Shown piece by piece: positions 56,092 to 63,324 of a stretch of DNA of 64,000 nucleotides. Both the position numbers and the translations under genes were made by a program. Origin of the DNA: Amycolatopsis viridis (lineage in GTDB: Bacteria; Actinomycetota; Actinomycetes; Mycobacteriales; Pseudonocardiaceae); assembly GCF_011758765.1 (NCBI RefSeq), contig NZ_JAANOU010000001.1, positions 5,518,001-5,582,000 on the forward strand, in the 5' to 3' direction. Every line of letters starts with the position of its first letter. Position 1 is the first letter of the stretch. The notes under the pieces are model-generated. The model made no database searches and was not told the DNA's origin. It worked only from the letters and a program-made list of their open reading frames with translations.

Positions 56092-57273
56092 TCACACCAC
56101 CCCGTCGGCACGCAGCCGCGCGATCTCCGCCGGGGCGTGACCCAGCTCGGTGAGGATCGAGTCCGTCTGGCCGCCGACCTCCGGCACCGGGTCCATCCGC
56201 GGTTCGACCCCGGCCATGATCACCGGCGGCAGCAGCGCCGCCATTGTCCCGCCGGGGATCGGCACCTCCCGCCACCGGTCGCGCTCCGCGAGCACCGGGT
56301 GGTCCAGGAACTCGTGCACCGAGTTCACCCCGGCGTTCGCGACGCCGATGCCGTCCAGCAGCGCCATGATCTTCTCGCTGTCCAGCTCCCGGAACCGGTC
56401 CGCCACGATCGCGTTCAGCTCGTCCCGGTGCGCCACGCGCGCGGACCCGGTCGCGAAGCGCGGGTCGTCGGCCAGCTCGGGCCGCTGCAGGAAGTGGGTG
56501 CACAGCGCCACCCACTCCGGCTCGTTCTGGATCGAGAACAACACGTCCTTGCCGTCGGCCGCGGTGTAGGCCCCGTATGGCGCGATCGTGGCGTGCTGGG
56601 TACCCACCCGCGGCGGCTGGGTGCCGCCGTAGCGCGTGTAGTAGGCGGGCTGCCCCATCCACTCCGACAACGCGTCGAACAGCGACACCTCCACCGGCCG
56701 CACCTCGCCGGTCGTGGCCCGCGTGAACAGCGCCGTGAGGATGCCGGAGTAGGCGTACATACCGCCCGCGATGTCGGCCACCGAGATCCCGGCCCGCGCC
56801 GCGCCCTCCGGCGTGCCGGTCAGCGACACCAGACCGGTCTGGCACTGCACCAGCAGGTCGTACGCCTTGCGCCCGGCCCACGGGCCGTCCGTGCCGTACC
56901 CGCTGATCGTGCACGGGATCAGCTCCGGGTACCGCTCGCCCAGCGCCGCCGGGTCCAGCCCCAGCCGCGCGGCGGCGCCGGTCGCGAGGTTCTGCACGAA
57001 CACGTCGGCCCCGGCGAGCAGGCGGTCGAGGATCTCGCGGCCGCGCGGGTCCTTCACGTCGAGCGTCAGCGACTCCTTGGAGCGGTTCAGCCAGACGAAG
57101 TAGCTGGACTGCCCGTGCACGGTGGTGTCGTAGCGGCGCGCGAAGTCGCCGCCGCGCGGCCGCTCCACCTTGATCACGCGGGCGCCGAGGTCGGCCAGCT
57201 GACGCGTGGCGAACGGCGCCGCGACCGCCTGCTCCAGGCTGACGACGGTGATCCCGGCGAGCGGCCGGTTCAC
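56092..57273 (-). CDS. CaiB/BaiF-family (class III) CoA-transferase
   Basis: A 393-residue enzyme. 'GITVVSLEQAVAAPFATRQLADLGARVIKVERPRGGDFARRYDTT' opens, 'FVWLNRSKESLTLDVKDPRG' follows, and 'YGTDGPWAGRKAYDLLVQCQTGLVSLTGTPEGAARAGISVADI' holds the active-site Asp (A-Y-D-L). The 'V-x-W-L-N-R-S-K-E-S' resembles formyl-/mesaconyl-CoA-type and mycobacterial CoA-transferases. GTG 57273 overlaps the stop of the ABM gene (GTGA), so the two are one unit. It transfers CoA between an unknown pair of acids. Confidence 0.9.
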   Translation of the reverse strand: MNRPLAGITVVSLEQAVAAPFATRQLADLGARVIKVERPRGGDFARRYDTTVHGQSSYFVWLNRSKESLTLDVKDPRGREILDRLLAGADVFVQNLATGAAARLGLDPAALGERYPELIPCTISGYGTDGPWAGRKAYDLLVQCQTGLVSLTGTPEGAARAGISVADIAGGMYAYSGILTALFTRATTGEVRPVEVSLFDALSEWMGQPAYYTRYGGTQPPRVGTQHATIAPYGAYTAADGKDVLFSIQNEPEWVALCTHFLQRPELADDPRFATGSARVAHRDELNAIVADRFRELDSEKIMALLDGIGVANAGVNSVHEFLDHPVLAERDRWREVPIPGGTMAALLPPVIMAGVEPRMDPVPEVGGQTDSILTELGHAPAEIARLRADGVV

Positions 57274-57599
57274 AACGCGCCCAGCTGCGGGTCCCCGTCC
57301 GGCAGCGGCGTCAGGATCTGCAGGTCCATCGGCTTGGCGAGCAGCCCGTCCAGCGTCTTGCCCAGCTCGGCGAGCGCGGGGCCCTTGCCGTGCACGCGCA
57401 GCGCCTGGCCGGAGGCCCACTTCTCCACCATCACGAACGTCGTCGGCGAGCTGGAAGCGCGGTGCAGCGCGTAGCGTTCGCACCCCGGCTCGGCGTGCAC
57501 CGCCCGCACCGCGGTGCGCAGCGCCTCCTCGACCTGGGATTCCTTGCCGTCGGCGGCCTCGAGGGTGGCGATCACGACGACGACATCGTTCTGGTTCAT
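57270..57599 (-). CDS. ABM-domain (antibiotic biosynthesis monooxygenase-like) protein
   Basis: A 109-residue ferredoxin-like protein: 'VVVVIATLEAADGKESQVEEALRTAVRAVHAEPGCERYALHRAS' and 'FVMVEKWASGQALRVHGKGPALAELGKTLDGLL', with the family's E-P-G-C and E-x-W and H motifs. Cofactor-free oxygenase or simple binding function. Its stop overlaps the start of a CoA-transferase gene, which suggests catabolism of an aromatic or alicyclic acid, though no ring-cleavage gene is in the window. Confidence 0.88.
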   Translation of the reverse strand: MNQNDVVVVIATLEAADGKESQVEEALRTAVRAVHAEPGCERYALHRASSSPTTFVMVEKWASGQALRVHGKGPALAELGKTLDGLLAKPMDLQILTPLPDGDPQLGAL

Positions 57600-57637
57600 G
57601 CCGTCATACCACCGGATACCCGGGTGCGACCGCAAGG

Positions 57638-58327
57638 TCAGGGCCGCCACTCCGGTTCGATCACCAGCTCGGTGAGGTGCGTGTCGCCGGGTGCTGCCAG
57701 CACGGACCGCACCGCGTCCGCGACCGACCCGGGATTGAGGTACCGCTCGGGTTCGTAGCGGCCGCCCTCCATGCGGCGCACCGACTGCTGCATCGGTGTG
57801 GCGACCCGGCCGGGGTAGATGCTGGTGACGCGCACACCGTTGGGCAGTTCTTCGCGGTGCAGCGCCTCCGCGAACACCCGCAGCGCCGTCTTGCTCGCGG
57901 CGTAGGCGACCCGGTTGGCCGGCGGGCCGAGGGCGGCGGTGGAGTTCACCAGGATCACCCGGCCGCGTGCGGCGCGCAGCGCGGGCAGCAGCGACTGGGT
58001 CAGCCCGGCCACGCCGAACAGGTTGACCGCGAACAGTTCGCGCCACGCCGTGGGATCGGTTTCCGATACCGAGCCCAGTTGGAAAACCCCCGCGCAATGC
58101 ACCAAGACGTCGACCGACGACAATTCCGGCGGCTTATCTGGAATGTCTGAATTCGCGAGATCAACAATCCAGCAATGCGCATCGGGCAGAGTTCCAGCAC
58201 TTTCCTTGAGGGCGGTCTCGTCACGCCCGACCAGCCACAACGCGTACCGTTCGGCCAGCGCAGCAGCAACCTCGGCGCCGATTCCACCGGTCGCTCCGAC
58301 CACCACCGCGTTTTCTCTGCCACTCAT
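57638..58327 (-). CDS. Short-chain dehydrogenase/reductase
   Basis: A 229-residue classical SDR. 'NAVVVGATGGIGAEVAAALAERY' is the T-G-x-x-x-G-x-G-type cofactor loop (G-A-T-G-G-I-G), 'WLVGRDETAL' sets cofactor choice, 'DVLVHCAGVFQLG' the N-A-G-like motif (H-C-A-G), 'VILVNSTAALGPPANRVAYAASKTAL' supplies Ser and Y-x-x-x-K, and 'VTSIYPGRVATPM' the P-G motif. All catalytic residues are there. Similar to Rv-type 'SDR family' reductases. It lies 38 bases before the start of the ABM gene on the same strand, so may head that operon. TATCGT lies 8 nt before its ATG. Confidence 0.9.
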   Translation of the reverse strand: MSGRENAVVVGATGGIGAEVAAALAERYALWLVGRDETALKESAGTLPDAHCWIVDLANSDIPDKPPELSSVDVLVHCAGVFQLGSVSETDPTAWRELFAVNLFGVAGLTQSLLPALRAARGRVILVNSTAALGPPANRVAYAASKTALRVFAEALHREELPNGVRVTSIYPGRVATPMQQSVRRMEGGRYEPERYLNPGSVADAVRSVLAAPGDTHLTELVIEPEWRP

Positions 58328-58416
58328 CGACGATGACGATAAACGGCGAAAAACTGCCCGTCCACGGACGAACGGGCACGATCGTGGAAATATTCAGCAG
58401 CCGGCGCGGCCACGCC

Positions 58417-59907
58417 TCAGGGATCGGTGGGCTCGCGGCATTCCGCCGGGTGCAGCGGCGGGGCACCCACCGCGCAGTGGACGTGCACCGGGCTCGGCGC
58501 CGCCGGCTTCGGACGGCCCGGGACGAACGCGAACGCGACCACGCCACCGGCGACGAGCATTCCCGCGCACACCAGCATCGCGGTGCGGTAGGCGGGCGCG
58601 AGGGCCACCGGATCGGTCAGGCTGCCGCTGCCGATCCCCGCGACCAGCGGCAGCACCGCGACGGCCAGCAGCCCGGCCGTGCGTGCGATGGCGTTGTTCG
58701 CGCCGCTGGCCACCCCGGCGTACCGGTCGTCCAGGGCGCCGAGCGCGGTCGCGGTGAGCGGCGCCACCGTGAGGGACAGCCCGAGCCCGAGCACCACCAC
58801 CGCGGGTAGCACCTCGGTCAGGTAGGACGGGCTCGCCGAGATCCGGGACAGCAGCACGAGCGCCACCGCGCACACGAGCGGTCCGGCGGTCATCGGCAGC
58901 CGCGGCCCGGTCCGCTGCCCCAGCGCGCCGGCCCGCGCCGACAGCAGCAGCATCAGCGCGGTCACCGGCAGCATCGCCGACCCGGCGGCCACCGGCGAGA
59001 ACCCGCCGACGACCTGCAGGTTCAGCACCACGAGGAAGAACACCCCGCCCAGCGCCGCGTACACCGCGAAGGTCACCAGGTTCGCCGCGGTGAACTGGCG
59101 GGACGCGAACACGCCGAGCGGGAGCATCGGGTGCGGCGAGCGCCGCTCGGCCAGCACGAACGCGACGATCCCGGCGATGCCGATGGCCAGCGCGATCAGC
59201 ACGGACGGCGCGCCCGGTCCGAGCGACGGCCACGCGGTGAACCCGTAGCTCAGCCCGGCCAGCCCGAGGGCGCCCATGGCCGCGCCGGTGAAGTCCAGTT
59301 GCCGTGCGGCGCCGGGGTCGCGGGTCTCCGGCACGTGTTTCAGCGCGACCAGGACGACGGTCGCCGCGAGCGGCACGTTGATCAGGAACACCAGCCGCCA
59401 GCTGGCCACTTCGACCAGCCATCCGCCGAGGAACGGGCCGAGCGCGCCGGCGATGCCGCCCAGCCCGGACCACGCGCCGATCGCCTTCGCCCGGTCGTCG
59501 GGGTGGAACGACGCCTCCAGGATCGCCAGCGACCCGGGCGCGAGCAGCGCGCCGCCCACGCCCTGCAGGACGCGGGCGGCGATCAACGTCCAGATGTCCG
59601 GCGCGAGGCCGCAGAGCAGCGACGCGATCGAGAACCAGGCGACGCCGATGGTGAAGATGCGACGCCGGCCGAAGCGGTCGCCCAGCGAGCCGCCGAGCAG
59701 GATGAGCGCGGCGAGGCTCAGGGTGTAGCCGTTGATCGTCCACTGGAGACCGGCGGTGCCGGCCCCGAGCGAGGTGCCGATCCGCGGGAGCGCGATGTTG
59801 ACGACCGTCGCGTCGAGGAACGTCAGACCGGACCCGAGCACGGTCGCGAACAGCACCCACCGTCCGCCGGCCTGGCCGTAGCGGAGTGCGGGTTCGGTGG
59901 CCGTCAC
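58417..59907 (-). CDS. MFS drug transporter, DHA2 (EmrB/QacA) type
   Basis: A 496-residue transporter with about fourteen helices. 'VLGSGLTFLDATVVNIALPRIGTSLGAGTAGLQWTINGYTLSLAALILLGGSLGDRFGRRRIFTIG' is the DHA2 opening including motif D1 (L-D-x-T-V-V-N-I-A-L-P) and motif A (G-x-L-x-D-R-x-G-R-R-R). 'LAILEASFHPDDRAKAIGAWSGLGGIAGALGPFLGGWLVEVASWRLVFLINVP' carries motif C. It should expel hydrophobic drugs with proton antiport. No regulator adjoins it. A His/Cys-containing tail 'VHVHCAVGAPPLHPAECRE' is unusual and might bind metal. Confidence 0.92.
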   Translation of the reverse strand: MTATEPALRYGQAGGRWVLFATVLGSGLTFLDATVVNIALPRIGTSLGAGTAGLQWTINGYTLSLAALILLGGSLGDRFGRRRIFTIGVAWFSIASLLCGLAPDIWTLIAARVLQGVGGALLAPGSLAILEASFHPDDRAKAIGAWSGLGGIAGALGPFLGGWLVEVASWRLVFLINVPLAATVVLVALKHVPETRDPGAARQLDFTGAAMGALGLAGLSYGFTAWPSLGPGAPSVLIALAIGIAGIVAFVLAERRSPHPMLPLGVFASRQFTAANLVTFAVYAALGGVFFLVVLNLQVVGGFSPVAAGSAMLPVTALMLLLSARAGALGQRTGPRLPMTAGPLVCAVALVLLSRISASPSYLTEVLPAVVVLGLGLSLTVAPLTATALGALDDRYAGVASGANNAIARTAGLLAVAVLPLVAGIGSGSLTDPVALAPAYRTAMLVCAGMLVAGGVVAFAFVPGRPKPAAPSPVHVHCAVGAPPLHPAECREPTDP

Positions 59908-59956
59908 GCCGTCCGATCGTGCTGGGTGCGGGCCCGGCGCGCAACCGCCCGGGACA

Positions 59957-60991
59957 TCAGTCGCCGAACTCGGCCCGGACCTGGGGCAGCACCTCGGTGC
60001 CGAGGAGTTCGATGGCCGTCATGACCCGGTCGTGCGGGACTCCCGACCAGTCCATGTTCATCGCGTACCGGTCGGCGCCGACCAGTTTGCCCACGGTGAT
60101 CAGACGGTCGGCGACCTCGTTGGGGCTGCCGGTGAACAACGCCGTCGCGCCGTCGGTGTAGGTGTCGTACTCCGCGCGGGTCGGCACCGGCCACCCACGT
60201 GCCCGGGCGCCGTACTTCATCGTCTGCAGCCAGTACGGGTAGTACGCGTCCTTCGCGTCCTGCGACTTCCGCGCGATCAGCCCGATCGCACCCATCGTCA
60301 CGTGCTGCGTGGCCGGGTCGTTGCCCGACACCTCGCTCGCGCGGCGGTACAGCTCGACCAGCGGCGCAAACCGCTCCGGACGGCCGCCGATGATCGCGTA
60401 CACGACCGGCAACCCGAGCGCGCCGGCCCGGATCGAGGAGTCCTGGTTGCCGCCGGTGCCCACCGAGATGCGCAGGTGCTCGCCGTAGGGGCGGGGCAGT
60501 ACCCGGGCGTCCCGCAGTGGCGCCCGGAACTTGCCGGACCAGGTCACCGGATCGTTCCGGTCCAGGGTCAGCAGCAGCTCGAGCTTCTCGTCGAACAGCG
60601 CGTCGTAGTCGTCGAGGCTCGCGCCGTAGAGCGGGAACGACTCGATGAACGAGCCGCGGCCGACGAGCAACTCCGCCCGGCCGCCGCTGAGCTGGTCGAG
60701 GGTGGTGAACTGCTGGTACAGCCGCACCGGGTCCTCGGTGCTCAGCACGGACACCGCGGTGGACAGTGTGATGTGCTCGGTCACGCTCGCCGCGGCCGCG
60801 AGCACCGTGGCAGGGTTGGAGATGGCGTAGGAGTCCAGGTGGTGCTCGCCGACGCCGTAGAACCCGAGCCCCAGCTGGTCGGCTAGCTTGATCCGTTCCA
60901 GTGTGTTGCGCAGCGCGGTCGAGACCGGCAGCTGGACACCGGTGTTCGGGTCGGGCGGGCGGTCGCCGAAGCTGTAGATGCCGAGTTCCAC
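59957..60991 (-). CDS. LLM-class (luciferase-like) flavin-dependent oxidoreductase
   Basis: A 344-residue TIM-barrel enzyme: 'ELGIYSFGDRPPDPNTG' opens, 'GFYGVGEHHLDSYAISNPATVLAAAASVTEHITLSTAVSVLSTEDPVRLYQQFTTLDQLSGGRAELLVGRGSF' in sequence shows the typical G-E-H-H, D-P-V-R and G-R-x-E-L-x-x-G-R-G features of bacterial luciferase-like monooxygenases. FMN or F420 could be used. GTG 60991 is chosen because TACCGT stands exactly 6 nt upstream (leaderless layout); an upstream ATG at 61030 would add 13 non-family residues. Confidence 0.9.
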   Translation of the reverse strand: MELGIYSFGDRPPDPNTGVQLPVSTALRNTLERIKLADQLGLGFYGVGEHHLDSYAISNPATVLAAAASVTEHITLSTAVSVLSTEDPVRLYQQFTTLDQLSGGRAELLVGRGSFIESFPLYGASLDDYDALFDEKLELLLTLDRNDPVTWSGKFRAPLRDARVLPRPYGEHLRISVGTGGNQDSSIRAGALGLPVVYAIIGGRPERFAPLVELYRRASEVSGNDPATQHVTMGAIGLIARKSQDAKDAYYPYWLQTMKYGARARGWPVPTRAEYDTYTDGATALFTGSPNEVADRLITVGKLVGADRYAMNMDWSGVPHDRVMTAIELLGTEVLPQVRAEFGD

Positions 60992-61042
60992 GGACTCACG
61001 GTATCCAGCTTTGGATGACGCGTCAACCAAATGCCGGAGTGA

Positions 61043-61780
61043 TCACGCCGACGGGCCGCGGCCGACCACCCGTACCTTCGCCCGGGTCACGTCGAGGTCC
61101 ACCCAGGTGGCGTTGTTGGTGCGGTCGCTCTCCACGAACAGGCCCTGCGCGTCGGCGGTGGCGAGGAGCCGGTAACGGCCGTCGGGCAGGTTGGTGATGT
61201 CGATGAACTGGTCCGGCAGCGTCCACGCGTACCGGTCGGCCCAGCCGACGGACAGGCCCATCGTCACGGTGAGCGAGTCCCGCTTGCCGCACCCGGTCTC
61301 CGGGTACACTTTGGACTTCGGCGTACCCGGCACCGAGCGGCGGTAGACGAGGGTGTCGTAGAAGCAGAAGCCACCCTTCGCCGCGACCCCGGCCGTGCCG
61401 CCGTGGTCGAGGCTGACGACCTGGTAGCTCTCCAGGTCCCGCACGTGCCAGTGGTCGTGACCGTCCCCGCCGTACACCAGTCCGGCGGGCACCGGGACGT
61501 CGGTCCGCGCCCCGTCCGCGCGCGTCACCTGCTGAACGACGCGGAACGGCGCGTCCGGCGCCGTCCGGGTGGCCACGATCTCGAACGGACCGTGCCCGAC
61601 GTTGACGATCGTGGCCGAAAACCGGAGCTGCCGCTGGCCGGACGGGGTCGTGGCGACCTTGAGATCGGTCAGCGGCGCCATGCCGAGGTCGGGCCGCGCC
61701 TCCGCGGCCGCACCGGCCGTCCCGGGCAGCTGGGCGAACAGGACGGCGGCCACGGCCACCGGGGCGAATCGACGGAACAC
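61043..61780 (-). CDS. Secreted lysyl-oxidase-like copper protein
   Basis: A 245-residue protein with signal peptide 'FAPVAVAAVLFAQLPGTAGA'. The mature part, 'RPDLGMAPLTDLKVATTPSGQRQLRFSATIVNVGHGPFEI', 'GHDHWHVRDLESYQV', 'GGFCFYDTLVYRRSVPG', and 'DITNLPDGRYRLLATADAQGLFVESDRTNNATWVDL', fits the bacterial lysyl oxidase family; H-x-H-W-H provides a copper site like the talon of lysyl oxidases. Whether the tyrosylquinone cofactor forms is uncertain. GTG 61780 follows GGAGG by 5 nt, whereas an upstream start at 61828 lacks that. Extracellular amine oxidation is possible. Confidence 0.85.
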   Translation of the reverse strand: MFRRFAPVAVAAVLFAQLPGTAGAAAEARPDLGMAPLTDLKVATTPSGQRQLRFSATIVNVGHGPFEIVATRTAPDAPFRVVQQVTRADGARTDVPVPAGLVYGGDGHDHWHVRDLESYQVVSLDHGGTAGVAAKGGFCFYDTLVYRRSVPGTPKSKVYPETGCGKRDSLTVTMGLSVGWADRYAWTLPDQFIDITNLPDGRYRLLATADAQGLFVESDRTNNATWVDLDVTRAKVRVVGRGPSA

Positions 61781-61880
61781 CTTGCCTCCGAGGAAGATCA
61801 GTGAGCGCCGACCATAGCGACCCGGCACCCCCGCCGACCCCGCCCGCCGCAGCGAATCCCACTATCGGGGCGGCGTGGGA

Positions 61881-62558
61881 TCAGATCGACGCCGCCGCGG
61901 TCGCGTCGATGATGTCGGCGAGCTGGCCCCGGAGAGTGCCCTTGCGCGGGTTGTAGGCCCCGGAGAGCGCGGCCTGCCCGATGGTGAACCCGTCCGCGCC
62001 GGCCTGTGCCAGAGCAGCGATCTGTTCGGCGTTGGTGATGCTGCCGGCGACGACGAGGTGGCCGCTGCCGGCCTTGCGGGCGGCGCGGACGAGCTCGAGC
62101 GGATCGGCTTCGGAGGCGCGGTAGGCGAGCAGATCGACACCGGCGGCACCGGCGGCCTCGAAGCGCGCGGTCTGCTCGGCGATCTGCTCGGGGCTGCCGC
62201 CGAGTGTGGTGGGGTGTCCGACGGGGGTGCCGGGGAACGGGAGGTAGCGGGTGTTGCTGCCGTCGAGGATATCGAGGGTCTGCTCGACCCAGGTGCCGCC
62301 CATCAGCCAGTCCACCCCGAGGTCGCGGCCGATGCGTGCGGAGTCGAGGGCGGATTGCTGGGTGGTGCTGACGACCTCGAGGTAGGTTTCCGCGTTGATG
62401 GCGCGGAGGGCGTCGTGCAGCTTGGTGAGCGTGGGCAGGTCGACGCCGATGTCTTTGAAGCCGATGTGCTTGAGGGGCAGGTCGGCGATGTCGTCGACGA
62501 TGTCGAGGGCGTCGGTGACGGTCTGGTCGTCGCGGGTGAGCATGAAGATGAAGTCCAT
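61881..62558 (-). CDS. HisA/KDPG-aldolase-like TIM-barrel protein in the PdxA operon
   Basis: A 225-residue TIM barrel by pattern: 'FIFMLTRDDQTVTDALDIVDDI', 'LKHIGFKDIGVDLPTL', 'TYLEVVSTTQQSALDSARIGRDLGVDWLMGGTWVEQTLDIL', 'YLPFPGTPVGHPTTLGGSPE', 'GVDLLAYRASEADPLELVRAARKA' and 'HLVVAGSITNAEQIAALAQAGADGFTIGQAAL', the last being a phosphate-binding G-S-I-x-x-x-E-Q loop as in phosphosugar aldolases and epimerases. It likely handles a phosphorylated sugar acid. Ends the operon, 1 base after the cyclase gene. Exact reaction not known. Confidence 0.75.
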   Translation of the reverse strand: MDFIFMLTRDDQTVTDALDIVDDIADLPLKHIGFKDIGVDLPTLTKLHDALRAINAETYLEVVSTTQQSALDSARIGRDLGVDWLMGGTWVEQTLDILDGSNTRYLPFPGTPVGHPTTLGGSPEQIAEQTARFEAAGAAGVDLLAYRASEADPLELVRAARKAGSGHLVVAGSITNAEQIAALAQAGADGFTIGQAALSGAYNPRKGTLRGQLADIIDATAAASI

Positions 62559-62559
62559 G

Positions 62560-63324
62560 TCAGTCCTTCTGGTGAATGGCGAAGACGCGGGCGGGGAACC
62601 CGGATCCGTGGAGGGCCTTCGGCCAGGTGGCGATGATCAGCGCTCCGGTCTCGGGGAGCTGGTCGAGGTTGGCGAGCAGTTCGATCTGGTAGTGGTCGGT
62701 GCCCAGCACGTACCGTTCCAGCGAGGAGTCACCTCGGCTGACGGCCAGGCCGGGGTCGGTGTCGGTGGTCTCGTGCCCGCAGGCGGTGACACCGCGGTGT
62801 TCGAACAGGGTTTCCAGGACGCTGCGGCTCCATCCGGGGAAGTGGCAGACCCCGTCCGCGTCGGCGTTGAGCATCAGCTGCTGCGACGGCCACCGCGCCG
62901 ACCACCCGGTGCGCAACGCCACGAACGATCCCGCCGGAACCCGGCCGTTGCGGGACTCCCAGTCCGCCAGGTCCGCGTCGCTCACGACGTAATCCGGGTC
63001 CCGCCCGGCCTGCGCGGTGATGTCGAGGACCACCAGGGGCAGGATCATCTCCTCGACCGGGATCTCGTCCTGGTGACGCAGGCCGGGCACGAAGTGCGCG
63101 GGTGGGTCGACGTGGGTGCCCCACTGTCCGACGTGCCGGTACTCGTGGCTGAGGAACCCGGTGAGGGATCCGTCGGCCGCCTGCCCGATCGAGGACACCA
63201 CGGTGCGGGACTCGGGTTCGAAGGCGGGACTGTGCGGGATGGCGTCGTGGAAGGTGTGGGTGAGGTCGACCCAGGTCGCGGCGCGCAGGGCGGCCAGTGC
63301 CTGTGCCAGGGGCGCGAGCGTCAT
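62560..63324 (-). CDS. Cyclase-family (kynurenine-formamidase-like) hydrolase
   Basis: A 254-residue metal hydrolase. 'WVDLTHTFHDAIPHSPAF' starts the fold, 'HVGQWGTHVDPPAHF' is the family metal signature (H-x-G-T-H-x-D-x-P-x-H), and 'GVTACGHETTDTDPGLA' supplies another metal His/Glu. Relatives are arylformamidases, isatin hydrolases and other ring-opening lactamases or lactonases. Flanked by PdxA-like and TIM-barrel genes with ATGA overlap (63321-63324) and a 1-base gap, so it may open a lactone or cyclic intermediate in that pathway. Confidence 0.87.
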   Translation of the reverse strand: MTLAPLAQALAALRAATWVDLTHTFHDAIPHSPAFEPESRTVVSSIGQAADGSLTGFLSHEYRHVGQWGTHVDPPAHFVPGLRHQDEIPVEEMILPLVVLDITAQAGRDPDYVVSDADLADWESRNGRVPAGSFVALRTGWSARWPSQQLMLNADADGVCHFPGWSRSVLETLFEHRGVTACGHETTDTDPGLAVSRGDSSLERYVLGTDHYQIELLANLDQLPETGALIIATWPKALHGSGFPARVFAIHQKD

